64,000 nt of DNA from Paulinella micropora (GCA_009731375.1 BJOX01000125.1:441312-505311), one strand, 5' to 3'. Counted from the stretch's first letter, positions 41,309 to 52,545 are shown. Numbers and translations are program-made. The notes: a model not told the origin generated them from the sequence alone.

Positions 41309-43693
41309 AAACTGCATTTAGCAACAGTACAGCTGAGCCAAAGACTTACCACGGGCATTAACCACTCAAACAAAGTCAAAAGACCTCCGAGTGCTTTTCT
41401 AGCTTCTTCAGGAAGAGCAGCGTTGTCAGAGCTGTCCTGGATGTCTTTTCTCACGTGAGGGTAAGCTAGTCGCAGGTAAGCTATGACTACAGTGATTGTC
41501 TTCAGCAGGGGCTTGGTGCGGAAATTTTTGTCAGGAAACAGTTCATGCCAAAACGGGCCGAACACTTGGCGCTTGAACTCACGCGAAATCAAAATGCACA
41601 AGAACTTGTGCACATGCCAGTGGCAGAGAAAGACACACATCCAAGACGTCAGGTGAGCAAAGCCTCCGCTCAAGTCGAACATTGCCTGCAAAAACCGCAC
41701 ATGCGCAAAAGCTGATCTTGCACAACTTCATCACAACTTGAAAAAACACACCTTGAGAATTCTTTTGTAAATGTTGGAATCGACCGTGCAGAGCTTGTAA
41801 CGGGGCTCTTCCTCCTGTCTTTGATCCGCTCCAAGTTTTTGCAGAAAACGAATCAATGCATTATTGGATGCAATCTTTCGGTCTTCCATCCACACACCGA
41901 AAAAACCAGTTCCCTTGTCAGCAGGATCGTTGTCGGTGGAAAGACTGAAAGGCAACCTGAGCGGAATTCTGTTTGATTCCTTGGAAGCAGAGTGTTGAAA
42001 AAATTGCAAAAAGTCAGGATTCCTTGTTTGCAACTCGAGCATCTTACTTCGTGTAAGTTCTGTCAAAGCCTGCTCAAAAAGATCACCTGGCATTGCGTTT
42101 CTCTTGCAGTCATTCCACATTAAGCTGGGAGGCTGCAACCGCTGCGATTGAATTACTCCCACAACCGTCCAAAGTCCGTTGTTGTACGGGCCCATTGCCA
42201 AATTTGGAACACCAACATTGCGAAACTTCAGACTCGTTGCAAAGTTGTCGAACCAAGTAGACCAGATCACGTCAGTACGGGCTTCGTTTTGCCAAGTACA
42301 GCAGCATGTTTACAGGTGCAGTGATGCTTGTTTACTCAGATGTTTGTGTTTTTGCACTGAGGGAAGTTTTAAAAAGCGACGCATTGAAAAAACAATGCAT
42401 GCTTTAAATTGCATTCTTTTCCTTTTGCAAGACATTTGCATGCTCTACTAAAGTAAACCTGAAATCTGGCCGGGCTGTTCCTGAACTAGCATCTTCGTGC
42501 ACATCATGAGTGGTTTCAACATGATTCACACCACGTTTGAAAGAAATCAAACACACCACGATTCACGAAACATAACTGTTCAGTTCAGACTCAACCGAAT
42601 TCGAAAGCTTTGTGAGGGCCAAACCACAGTCAGCACTTTTATGCATAAAAGTGCATGGTTGAGGTAAGCCTTGAAGTCAAAAAATGCTTGCGAGCCAATC
42701 TTTTCAATGCGACACTAATTGGATGCTGTGAGGAACGAAGGAAAGCTCAGACTGTGCACTGGTTGTCGGGCAACCTACGGTGAACAACTGTCGCAACAGA
42801 AGTTAAAAAAGTTAAATTTTCCAAAAAGGACTTGCCACACTTTGAGCTATTATTCATGAAAGTCCCTTGTCCGGTTTGGCCCTGCAAGCTTTTTATAGGC
42901 CCGTTCGGTTTTGTTTGAAATTGTCTCCCCTTTCACTGAAAAAATTTCGTTAACAGTGTAAAATGCAGTTTTTGTCTGGTGACTTCTTGAAAAACCTCCA
43001 CGAACTGATCTTGAAGCAAAGACTCAATGCAACAATTTCGGTGTGTGACAAAAATGTGTTCAACAAAGTGTTCAATGGTTTTTTGTGTAAGTTAACGATT
43101 TGGTTACCTGATTCTTTCCACCACAGTTTCAAGTCGTTTAGTTCTCTGCAGATCAAAGCTTCGCAAAGGAAGAATTCTTCCCGCAGAAGAGAGAACATCG
43201 ATCCCTTCTCTGCTGAGACCACGATGTTTTAGTTCGAGACACAGATCAACCTCCCAAAACGCCGTCCTTGCTGAAACACCGTGAAGACAAAGAACGAAGC
43301 AAACAAATGTTTCCCTTCTGCGATCAGATGCCTTGCCTCTGTTTCGTCCAACTTCCGAGTACCCCCTTTACCATCTTCGACTGACGCCATCTTTTTCCAG
43401 TAGCGGTGAAGTCGCTCTGGAGCAAACGTTTTCAGCCAGGCCTCGAATCCAAACCCCAGAAAGTCGCCTGTCCAAACAATTTTTTTCATTTCAAGCGCAA
43501 GCTTGCTCAACAAAGGATTGGGTACTGTACTTGTAAAACCTTTGCGTAGTTTTAGGTCGCCTTGAACGATCTCGTCGTGTGGAGGTCGATGTGGCTGGCC
43601 CTCCAGCTGTTGTGCGAGGGTCTTGAAATGAGATCTCAGTGTGGAAAGGTAATCGCGCTTAAGGATCTGAAAAACATGCATTTCAGAGGTCAT
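40180..43693 (-). CDS. Unrecognised multi-exon gene or old transposon gene
   Basis: Exon-like segments on the - strand: 43250-43693 (MTSEMHVFQILKRDYLS), about 43100-43197 (EKGSMFSLLREEFFLCE, ending at donor GTAACC), about 41750-42285 (WFDNFATSLKFRNVGVPNLA; ends AAG|GTGTGT), 41358-41692 (acceptor TTTTTGCAG, donor GTG|GTAAGT; SWMCVFLCHWHVHKFLCIL) and about 40860-41260 (NHPAWPAFQHDPRMFSEEKC). After an in-frame TAA near 40858 the same frame continues to 40530 and leads to an acidic/Arg-rich tail (40180-40548). The intron at 41270-41310 is a TTG repeat. The late part resembles transposon-related proteins of unknown function (DUF6589-like in feel), but I cannot confirm a family. The stop suggests either a gene end there or decay. 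Confidence 0.45.
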
Positions 43694-43986
43694 GAAAAGC
43701 TGTCTAAGTGAAGTGTGAACATGAGACTTTTATGCATAAAAGCCCCAAATTGCCTTTCCAGCTTTGATTTTTTTCCGGAAAAAATGAAAAACCGGTTTGG
43801 GCTGAGTTGAATGTGAGATTTTATGCATCAAGGCTAATCCGGGCGGGTCCAATGTGTGTGTCCAGTGCCACCAGTGCCTGAAAACTGTTTTGGGCTACTA
43901 ATTTTTCAAGTTGTTAGTCCGGAAATGCATCTTTGGGCCAATCCGAAACGTACTTCAAATTTGGAATCCCGCGGCCCACGATTATG

Positions 43987-44365
43987 ATTCGACCAAAAAA
44001 AACACTGTTTTTGGGTCAGGACAACTTTTTTTTTTTCCTTGAGTGCAAAAAGTCACTTTTGACCTTTTCTCAACCACCCTCTGTTTTTCTCAACAGCCCA
44101 AAACTGCTTTGAGACAATGGCTTCCAAAAATTGTTGCAGAAAGCTCCAATCGGTCGTGGTGGATCGACAACATATTCGAAAAAAAAAAACACTGTTTTTG
44201 GGTCAGGACAACTTTTTTTTTTTCCCTTGAGTGCAAAAGTCACTTTTGATCTTTTCTCAACCAACCTCTGTTTTTCTCAACAGCCCAAAACTGTTTTGAG
44301 ACAATGGCTTCCAAAAAACTGTTGCAGAAAGCTCCAATCGGTCGTGGTGGATCGACGACAATCTG
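43987..44365 (+). repeat. Tandem duplication, period about 187 bases
   Basis: Copies 43987-44173 and 44173-44365 share CACTGTTTTTGGGTCAGGAC, TTTTCTCAACAGCCCAAAAC and CCAATCGGTCGTGGTGGATC. Each contains a plausible splice acceptor (CTCAACAG) and the start of a coding stretch (PKTALRQWLPK). Confidence 0.85.
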
Positions 44366-44990
44366 GAGTTGCTTGTCCTTAACCCTTCTTTGCCAGGGCA
44401 GAATCGAAATGTTCAACCTGTCAGCCAAGGGATGGTCATAAACTTTCGTTCCTCTAGGTCTGAACAGGGTCGAATGTGGCTCATTTCTGTTTGGGACGAA
44501 CAGAAAAACAAAACTACGGTCTTTCATTCGGCTGAAAGAGACTGTTTGCATTCGGGCAACAGATCGTCCTTGCCTGAGGGAGTGACCTGGGATGCGTCGC
44601 TGCGTCGCATCTTTGAACAAGGCACCACGACACACCTACCGGTCAACAAGCATTTCCCTTTCTTCTCTTGTTCTCTCTCTTCTTTTTTTTGTTCTATGTG
44701 TGCTCTCTGTTTGTCTTGTGTTGTATTTGATGTCTTTGTTTGTGTGGCTGAGTTTGAATTCGGTCCCCCCCGCCCCCGCTTTTTCACTTTTTTGCGGTGA
44801 TTTTTTCGATGATGGATTCCTTGTTGCAACTGTAGGCAAGCTCAACAAGAAGCTTAAAGAGTTGCTGAAGGAGATGGCTGGGAAGGCTTCCAACGTGGCT
44901 GGCACTGAGCAAGAGGTCTGGACCATTTGCATTTGACACTTTTATGCATAAAAGTTCCATGTTCGGATTGGGTCTGCTGCCTTTTTCACG

Positions 44991-45021
<31 letters not shown>

Positions 45022-45498
45022 TTTTTTTAATTTTTTTTACCACCAATTGGGGTCCACTTTTCACGTCGGAGCCCAGCTGGTGGTACTTGCATGGTTTTTG
45101 CAGGGAACTGGAGAGGAAGACTTGGTTCCTCCAAGCCCTTTGCCTCACACCCAATCGGAAGAGTCACCGTTTGCAGCTGANNNNNNNNNNTTTTTTTTTT
45201 TTTTTTTTTTTTTTTAATTATTTTTTTAATTTTTTTTACCACCAATTGGGGTCCACTTTTCACGTCGGAGCCCAGCTGGTGGTACTTGCATGGTTTTTGC
45301 AGGGAACTGGAGAGGAAGACTTGGTTCCTCCAAGCCCTTTGCCTCACACCCAATCGGAAGAGTCACCGTTTGCAGCTGAAGCAACAATTGGCAATGCTGG
45401 AAAGGATGGCAAAGACAAAGGCCAGGCTGAAATGCAAGGGGACAAGGAAGAAGAAGAAATTGGAATTAGGAAAAAGTATACCTTGAGCAAGGTATAGA
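44284..45498 (+). CDS. Possible small spliced gene, unknown function
   Basis: From acceptor CTCAACAG (44276-44283) a reading including SWWIDDNLELLVLNPS, RMWLISVWDEQKNKTTVFH and PEGVTWDASLRRIFEQG runs to about 44640. Further exon-like pieces follow at 44836-44912 (GKLNKKLKELLKEMAGK, coiled-coil-like) and 45304-45498 (ELERKTWFLQALCLTPNRK and a Lys/Arg-rich end). The phase between the first two does not fit simply, so the model is tentative. No family recognised. Confidence 0.35.
44985..45378 (+). repeat. Direct duplication across a 10-N gap, probable assembly artefact
   Basis: A poly-T run, ACCACCAATTGGGGTCCACT and the following sequence to GTTTGCAGCTGA appear at about 44990-45180, then again at 45191-45378 after ten Ns. 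The copies are almost identical, the hallmark of contig ends overlapping but not merged. Confidence 0.75.
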
Positions 45499-45970
45499 TT
45501 GGCGAATCATCCGGTGAATCCGCGAATCAATCTGATTCGCCAAGATATGATTGCTCACATATTTTCTATCGATGTTTGAATTGTTTTTATGATTAAATAC
45601 TATCATAATAATTATTTTTTTAAAATGTATTCAATGAATGTTTTATCAACTTCAACTAGAAAATTTTACCAAAATTTTGTTTTTTTTTCAAGTTCTTCGG
45701 TACCTAGTACTGTTAGTAAATCTGCAAAACATGCTAATATATATCAACGAATTGGTAAAACTCATCTATATTAATAATAATATTAATATCAATATTTTTC
45801 TTCGATAATCTCGTAAAATTTGACTTAAACTTTTTCAATTTTCCTTCTAATTTTAATATTAATATTTGAAGTTCTCAAGCGACCCAAACCAACGAAATCC
45901 GACAATACAATCATACAGAACAACGCTAGTGTTGAAAATCACAATTATATCTTCATTAAGACATTTTGCG
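45499..45970. other. AT-rich spacer
   Basis: Very AT-rich, with TTAATAATAATATTAATATC-like runs. No gene or RNA recognised. Confidence 0.6.
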
Positions 45971-45974
45971 ATGC

Positions 45975-46424
45975 TTAGGTACAAGGAAATGCACTTTGAT
46001 ACTTGCTGCAACTCTGGCGGGAATGGGTCGCCTGCCGTTTAGCATGAAGTGAAGTGGAGGGATGCGGTGGCAGCATGGGTTCACGCAGACTGGTTGGAAC
46101 CGCACTGCTTTCCGGCGCCGCAGAATTCCTGTCGGTGGAAGGCTTAGTTTTTGCTGAAGAAGTGGTTGCCAAAAGAGCTTTTTTGAGTTTGTGGTACTTC
46201 TGCTTCACCACTTCAATTTCTTGGTTGTCGAGTTCAACTCTTGCCTCAAACTCCCTTCGCAAATCCTCATGCTTCTTGCTTAGGGCAAGAAAGCTGTCAT
46301 GTAAACCCTTGAAAGAACCTTCTAGCTGTGATTCCCTGAGAGTTGGACAGACGGGCAAAGCACCTGAAGGACCCTGGCCAGCGGCTGCGACAGAATTATC
46401 CTCAGATATTTCCTCGACAATCAC
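45975..46424 (-). CDS. Coiled-coil reading frame downstream of the transposase-like gene
   Basis: About 149 codons in another frame: an acidic start (IVEEISEDNS), a predicted coiled coil (FLALSKKHEDLRREFEARVE, EVVKQKYHKLKKALLATT) and a Ser/Pro tail ending at 45975. It may be the last exon of the gene above, or a separate small protein. No family recognised. Confidence 0.4.
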   Translation of the reverse strand: MIVEEISEDNSVAAAGQGPSGALPVCPTLRESQLEGSFKGLHDSFLALSKKHEDLRREFEARVELDNQEIEVVKQKYHKLKKALLATTSSAKTKPSTDRNSAAPESSAVPTSLREPMLPPHPSTSLHAKRQATHSRQSCSKYQSAFPCT

Positions 46425-47863
46425 ATCTTCACCTCCAAACGCGACTTTCGATCAAACATTTTCTTCGGAGGATGATGAACGGGAATGCCTGGCTCTAGAG
46501 TAGACTGATCCAAAGTAATGAATGCTTTTTGGTCGGAGTGTCTGGCACAGAACGCTTTGTCCATGATGTACCACGCGTGGTCGACATCGACCATTCTGTC
46601 ATGAACGTTCCTCTTTTCAAGCGCGTCTTTCTTTTCCTCCGGTGTGCTGGCCACCCAGAATGCCTCATTCAACTCGGCGCAATCGTTGCATCTACCGAAC
46701 TCGTTTTTACCCGGCATGTGAAGGTTATGGAAGGGATAATCCTTGTTTCTGTGCACCATCAGAAATTCCTTCTCGCTCGGAATAGGAGAGCCAGGATAAT
46801 GACTTTTCATCCATTGGAGGAATCTGTCTTCATAAAGCTTCTCCCATTTTGTGAGAAAGGATAAGTGATAGACTGGCTCATCATAACGATTCTTCGAGAC
46901 ACGTGTGCATAGCATCATGAGCTCAGCAAATAACTCAGCGCAAAAATCAAACATGGGCTTTGACCTTGGTTTTCGTGACTTGATCACCTCTGGTGCAAAG
47001 CGCTCCTTCACATATTTCTTCAAGGTTGTTAGAGTCAAACCGCCTTGTCCCATACCATACACGATGCAGAAAGCATTCTGACACACTGGGATTGGAGCAG
47101 AGTTAGGTAAGACAAGTTGCGGTTGCAAGCGACTGTCTTTCTCCGATAAATGTTGAAAGTAAATGTTTGATATGCTCAGTTTGAGCAGCTCGAGATTGGA
47201 GGGCGCGGTAGCCAGCACGCAGCATACCAACCTGTGCGGCTGAAGATGGGACAAGCAATTTGATTTGCAACAGGTTTGCTCAAGGGCTTTGTGGATTAGT
47301 TTCTCATCCTGTATCAAGCGTTGGCTGGGCATGGGGCGATATTCATACCGAAGATTCCGCTTGCTGCTGTTGGTACCATACTGCTTGCGTTTGAGTTGCT
47401 TATCTGTGTGCTTGGCAGTCGGTTTAGTTCGGTATTGTGTGTGTTCACGAATGCCGAACCCCGTCGTAAAATCAATTTCTGATGAGTCTGTCTCTTCCTC
47501 TGTGGCTACTTTCTTCTCACACTTTTCTGCTTTGCTACTTGCTGCTTCCTCCACTAGTTGGTGCCAAGTCTCTTCTTGGGGAAATACACCTCGCAAAAAA
47601 TCCTTGAGGAGCACTGACAATGATTTTGGGGGGGAAAACACAAGGCTGAGTAAAGGTAGACAGAAATGCTGAGTACTAGGAGTAATAGAAGGTTGTGACC
47701 AGGTGGTGTGTCTTCTTCCTGATTCATGGCGCAAGTGATTCGCCAACGACGAAGCCTTCACAACTTGATCAAACTGCTTCATCGTTTTTTTTTCCTGTGT
47801 TTTGTGGCACGTTTTACCGGTAATAACCCAAAAAAGGGCAAAATTGGGGCAAAACTGGGGCAT
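46421..47863 (-). CDS. Transposase-like protein (zinc-site segment, incomplete)
   Basis: An open frame of 480 codons. After a basic, Ser-rich N-terminus it contains VCQNAFCIVYGMGQGGLTLT and FLMVHRNKDYPFHNLHMPGK, then FGRCNDCAELNEAFWVASTP with a CX2C pair, an alpha-helical EEKKDALEKRNVHDRMVDVD and AFITLDQSTLEPGIPVHHPP. This order (recognition helix, CX2C, helical Lys/Glu/Arg stretch, then an acidic core start) is what I know from DUF7869-like putative transposases of protists and algae. The expected downstream catalytic part is missing; the frame stops at about 46421. Likely a mobile-element gene or remnant. The beginning is uncertain since the ORF is open from 47863. Confidence 0.5.
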   Translation of the reverse strand: MPQFCPNFALFWVITGKTCHKTQEKKTMKQFDQVVKASSLANHLRHESGRRHTTWSQPSITPSTQHFCLPLLSLVFSPPKSLSVLLKDFLRGVFPQEETWHQLVEEAASSKAEKCEKKVATEEETDSSEIDFTTGFGIREHTQYRTKPTAKHTDKQLKRKQYGTNSSKRNLRYEYRPMPSQRLIQDEKLIHKALEQTCCKSNCLSHLQPHRLVCCVLATAPSNLELLKLSISNIYFQHLSEKDSRLQPQLVLPNSAPIPVCQNAFCIVYGMGQGGLTLTTLKKYVKERFAPEVIKSRKPRSKPMFDFCAELFAELMMLCTRVSKNRYDEPVYHLSFLTKWEKLYEDRFLQWMKSHYPGSPIPSEKEFLMVHRNKDYPFHNLHMPGKNEFGRCNDCAELNEAFWVASTPEEKKDALEKRNVHDRMVDVDHAWYIMDKAFCARHSDQKAFITLDQSTLEPGIPVHHPPKKMFDRKSRLEVKM

Positions 47864-48015
47864 TTCAGACGTCGGAGTGCCAATCGTTTTGTGAAAGTGG
47901 CAATTTTCAGGCTACGGCTGAGAGAAAGTTGGGGAAGCTTGATGGCAAAGCAGGTCGCAAGTATGAACACAAATCTCTCTGTGTTGGGTTTGGCAAAAGC
48001 CACAACACAGTGCAA

Positions 48016-48284
48016 CGTGTTCAACAGCCTACCCGCTTCGCCATTCAATACTTTCCGCGCTTGTACATAGTTCGGGACATGAAGAAAGGACACTTGAGAC
48101 AACCGGGCCACAGCAATATGAAGTTGGTCCAAGGAAAGAAGGGCCCCGGCCCTTCTTTCCTTGGACCAACTTCATATTGCCGTGGCCCGGTTGTCTCAAG
48201 TGTCCTTTCTTCATGTCCCGAACTATGTACAAGCGCGGAAAGTATTGAATGGCGAAGCGGGTATACGTAGGCTGTTGAACAGTG
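48016..48284. repeat. Near-perfect long palindrome
   Basis: Arms 48018-48145 and 48148-48283 are reverse complements with one base change (CACAGCAAT / ATTGCCGTG) and one six-base insertion (ATACGT region near 48264-48269). The centre reads GAAGGGCCCCGGCCCTTC. Open frames on both strands mirror each other (DQLHIAVARLSQVSFLHVPN) and have no known relative. A short piece of an arm (GACCAACTTCATATTGCCGT) recurs at 49103-49122. Confidence 0.9.
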
Positions 48285-48750
48285 CCGCCGGCGGGTCCCT
48301 GGTGAGGTGCTGGTCGAGTGCCTGCTTCAAGTTGGGTTGCAAATTAGCCGTTAAGTAGGTGTGGCGGGTGGCACCGGCGGCGTCACGTGGCGGAACTGCT
48401 GCGCAGACATTGATTAGAAGGTGCGGCAGCACTTGCGCTGCCCGGGACAGACACTGCAAGCGCAGCAGCAGCGCGGAACAGTGCTGGCGGAGCCCTGGTG
48501 GGCTGGGTGCTGGCTGAGGGCTGGCTGGGGTTGCAAACTAGCCGTTAGGTGGGTATGACGGGCGGTCCTGGTGGCGGCAAAGCTGATTCGCGGCTAGTAG
48601 TAAAGTGCAAGCGCAAGGGGGCAGCGCGGAACAGTGCCGCCGGCGGGTCCCTGGTGGGGTGCTGGCCGAGTGCCTGCTTCAAGTTGGGTTGCAAACTAGC
48701 CGTTAAGTGGGTGTGGCGGGTGGCACCGGCGGCACCATGTGTTGGGACTG
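48284..48750 (+). repeat. Three GC-rich tandem copies, ~110-120 bases each
   Basis: Copies start GAACAGTGCCGCCGGCGGGT (48279), GAACAGTGCTGGCGGAGCCC (48475) and GAACAGTGCCGCCGGCGGGT (48637). Each contains GGTTGCAAACTAGCCGTTA and a GGCGGGTGGCACCGGCGG-type end. The sequence is much richer in GC than its surroundings. Confidence 0.8.
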
Positions 48751-50400
48751 CTGCGCAGGCGTTGTGAGTAACGTGCGGCAGCTGTTGCGCCACCTCGGCA
48801 GGCTCGGATTCAGTTGTTTAGGTCTCAGACGTGTTGAAGTTTGCCATACTGGAGGCCGTAAATGGCTGGGAAGTGAAGGCTTATGGCTGGTGGGTGGTGG
48901 CGGCGGGCCGGCACATAGGCGCAGCAGGCCGCGGCACATGGCAATCAGCGTGCGCCGCGGGCGGCAGCGTTTAGCAACAAAAGCAGCGCAGTGGAGAGCA
49001 GGCGGAGACCTGTTTTTTTGCGTTAAAAAGTGCCTTTTAGGGGGGCTTTGAGGTGGTAAGTGGCTGTCAGGTGGCGTTGGTGGGTGGCACAAGGTAATAA
49101 TTTGACCAACTTCATATTGCCGTGATAGTTGACAACCATAGTTTAATTGATGAGACTACTCTTGTCTTGCTCTAGGAATGCCTGACGGCAGGTGTTGGCG
49201 GTGCAGACAACTTCCCCATAGTGGAAGCTTCAAATGTATGGGAACGGAAGGTTTATGTGTGGTGGGTGGTGGCGCCGGTTGACCGCGGGGCGGCCGCTGC
49301 CAGTGCGAGCTTCAATGGTCCAAATGGCGTTGTTATATGTCTTTAAACTCGTGTTAGCGCTGTCTTCGGGTCCGCAAAGCATGCCGATACTGTCTGGGAT
49401 AGCTACTGGCATGTTGGTGTGCCACGCAGCCGAGGCCTTGGATTTCCATGTAGGTTCAATCGATGTAAGTTATAGGGTCGTGAAAGCTTAGAGAGAGAGG
49501 CTTGAAGCTGTTTTTTCAGCACTTGTAGGCTAAAACAGGCACCTTGCCCCGGTGCTACCGGTTGCCGGCAGTGCAAGGGATTTTGTATGGCTCCTTTGCA
49601 GGTTGGTGCAAACCAAGCCGCCACCGGTGCCACCGGTGCCGGCCGACCCCGGGGTGTGATCAGATACTTAGCCCAGCCCCTCAGACACGAAATGACGATG
49701 TAAGTCATCAACTGCAGCTTCTTTTTGATTCTGAAAGGGCGGGGTAAAGTGATTTTGGGCATGTCATACTTTTGACTTTCGTCCTCTTTTGCAGCATGCT
49801 CACGTTCTGCTTCATCACTACCCCCCACCTTCCCCAACATGATCGATTCCTCTTGTTCTCTTTTCTCTCCCTCCTTCTCCATCTTATTTTCTTCGTTCCC
49901 CTCATTCTCCTTCCTTTGTCGTTTGTTTTCTTCTCCACACAGCAACACCTGTTCCTTTCCTCCTGCCACTTTTACTGTAACTTGTTCCTCAGCTACTACC
50001 TCTCCCTTTCCTACCCCTCTCTTTGCTCCTTCGTCCTCCTTAGTCTCCCTCGCCTTGGGTTGTGGCTCTTTAGCTAGGATAGACCCCTTCATCACTCCCT
50101 TTCCCTTGTCGCCTTTCTTCTCAACACATGTTTCCTCCTCCCCAAGAACGTCCGACGCAAAATGGCCCGAGATGGCGCAAAATGGCCCGAGTTTTTTTTG
50201 CACTTTTCAGTGCTGGGACCACCTCGTCTTCACGTTTCCCAAGGGTCAGGACTTTACTTCAGTTCATTTCCCATCTGTTAGACACTATTAGGCATGTGCG
50301 GTCATTTCTTTTGGTCCGCTTCGGTCCAAAAGTAACGGTTTCTTCATGTGAGATGAGGCAGGAGGAAAGGAAAGGAGAGAAGGAGAAGAAGAAGGAGAAG
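48751..50400. other. Mixed region; a Lys/Glu-rich frame on - (49750-50203) but no confident gene
   Basis: GC-rich, GTGGC-rich sequence to about 49480. On the - strand an open frame 49403-50203 is strongly Lys/Glu-rich (EENKRQRKENEGNEENKMEK), with pyrimidine-rich DNA on +. It may be an exon, but composition alone explains the openness. No motif was found. Confidence 0.4.
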
Positions 50401-51090
50401 AAGAAGGAGAAGATCTCTCTCTCTCTCTGTTGATCTATAGTGCTTCAATCAACACAACACAATACGATAATCGCAATATAACACCAAGTAAATAAGCACT
50501 AACCATATAATGTAAATCAGGATAAAAACACAAACATAAAGGTTCATACACGTATAGTGTCATCACATTATGATGTTCATCCATCAGCATCACATATAGA
50601 TATAATACAAACGTACGAGGAATAATATATCGACACCAAAAATACATATTGAAACAGTATGTCAACACACAAACGCACTACAAACAAAATAAGTGAGAAC
50701 TCTTAAACAAAATAGCACAAAGACTAAGCAATACAGAAAGCAAAATAAATTAGCAAAATGTTATTGAAGATATGCAGACTTAAGAGCCTTTTGAGCCTAT
50801 GTTCGTACATACCCTCTAAAACAAAATGCATCATACACTCGCACGCACTATCTAATGCTTAGATTAGTTACTATAGACCTACTCGTCTAGCTAGCTTGTC
50901 TACTCTCTATCCATCCAAAAAAAGAAAATATGTATAAAAGGAAAAAGAGAATGAACTATACTAGTGTGGCCAGAAAGGGCACCCACACACGTCGAGTCCT
51001 TATTCTGAATGAAAGGTTTATGATTCTAACAATCTAACTACTCTAACTGGATGCAGTTTAAAGTCTTGCCCGGACAAGCCATGATTGCTA
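50401..51090. other. AT-rich spacer
   Basis: No gene, RNA or repeat recognised apart from short GAAGGA and CTCT runs at its left edge. Confidence 0.55.
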
Positions 51091-51109
51091 AATACCATAA
51101 AGAAAAAGA

Positions 51110-51285
51110 GAGCTGAAACTGGGAGCTGGAAGCCGGACTGGAAGCTGGAAGCCGGAACTGGGAGCTGGAAGCTGGACTGGAAGCTGGAAGCAGGGACTGG
51201 GAGCTGGAAGCTGACAATGGGAGCTGGAAGCTGTCAATGGGAGCTGGAAGCTGACAATGGGAGCTGGAAGGACAGGTCCGGGGAG
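51110..51285 (+). repeat. Minisatellite of GGGAGCTGGAAGCTG units, beside an assembly gap
   Basis: About ten imperfect units alternating GACTGGAAGCTGGAAGC and GGGAGCTGGAAGCTGACAAT. An adenine run follows, then the Ns of 51310-51499 and another adenine run (51501-51537). Confidence 0.85.
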
Positions 51286-51499
51286 GACGTCAGTCTGATA
51301 AAAAAAAAANNNNNNNNNNNNNNNNNNNNNNNNNNNNNNNNNNNNNNNNNNNNNNNNNNNNNNNNNNNNNNNNNNNNNNNNNNNNNNNNNNNNNNNNNNN
51401 NNNNNNNNNNNNNNNNNNNNNNNNNNNNNNNNNNNNNNNNNNNNNNNNNNNNNNNNNNNNNNNNNNNNNNNNNNNNNNNNNNNNNNNNNNNNNNNNNNN

Positions 51500-51539
<40 letters not shown>

Positions 51540-51541
<2 letters not shown>

Positions 51542-52545
51542 TTTGTGATATTCTCTCCCCGAACGCCCACTCGACGACCAAATGAAGGCAAGACAAAATG
51601 CAAGTCTCATGTCTGGGTGTCTCTCTCTCTACGTATACGTGTTTTTGGCAATCGAAATGCCAATGCCAAACACATAACAGACACAATGTCACACTCTTAC
51701 AACACCACAGACAGTACACAAAGGTGTAACAACACATGTTCACTACTCTCGACATTTCTCAACACACAAAAAATTCTATTGCACTGTCTGCAAAATTGGA
51801 GGAAAATGTCCGTAAAATACGTTGAAATTTCGCCACACAAACATGTCATCTCTCATGCTACCGTTTAACCATAACAACTTCTTTCGCCCCTCTGCTCTTA
51901 TCTGTGCCTTAGTCTCTGGGGTCATCCTAACGGGCACTCTAATGAATGGCCTACTCAATGGCTCTTTTCAATTGCTCCTTAGCTCTTTTTGAGAGAGAGA
52001 ACATACACTAATCACATACGAAGTGAGACGCTACTCTATCCCACTGCTCTATCCGTTCTCAATCTCTCATGAAACTAAACTATTCTGTTATTATCTGTCT
52101 ATCCATTAGACGTAAGAGAAGCGAAAGAAAAATTATTCGACTGCTGACATAATCTAGCTGAATGTACGTATGTGTCTACCTTCCTGTACCTATGACCCCA
52201 TCGACCTTAACGCTAACTCCTACTGGTGCGAGATGGGATAAAATGTGGGCTTCTTTGCCCTTTTCACGTTCACTTTCGCTGTCAGGCAGCGCTATCTCGA
52301 TCGAGGTCATGGTAGCCCCTCTTAATCAGAGCAATACACTTTTAAATCGAGTGGACTCTCTGCCACTCTGCTGATATCTCTGTACTCACCTTTTCGCTAG
52401 GTGAGGCTTTTCCTCCGGGCAAGACTGTTCCGTTCTCAGTTTTGTGAAATTGTCAGGTATAGATCTACTGAGAGGGTCACTGTCACTGTCTCTGTCTCGT
52501 TGTGCGGACTGAACCCCGAGCCAATCAAGGCTCACAACCTTTAAG
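51540..52545. other. Unassigned sequence
   Basis: Open frames here are short and show no family resemblance. No repeats stand out. Confidence 0.5.

Larger units (their letters stand above)
39985..44955. promoter_or_regulatory. Five copies of the palindrome ACTTTTATGCATAAAAGT
   Basis: Sites: 39985-40000 (ATTTATGCATAAAAGT), 42633-42654 (22-base perfect palindrome GCACTTTTATGCATAAAAGTGC), 43726-43742, 43817-43830 (diverged, GATTTTATGCATCA) and 44938-44955. They flank or separate the gene segments of this 5-kb block and occur nowhere else that I noticed in the window. Candidate transcription-factor sites or transposon-end relics. Confidence 0.6.

Noticed and set aside
45104-45498. Exon repeated twice as a biological duplication
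   Set aside because: The copies abut a 10-N gap and are nearly identical including poly-T; an unmerged assembly overlap is the simpler reading.
49403-50203. Lys/Glu-rich - strand frame as a definite gene
   Set aside because: Its openness is explained by the pyrimidine-rich + strand; no motif or splice evidence was found.
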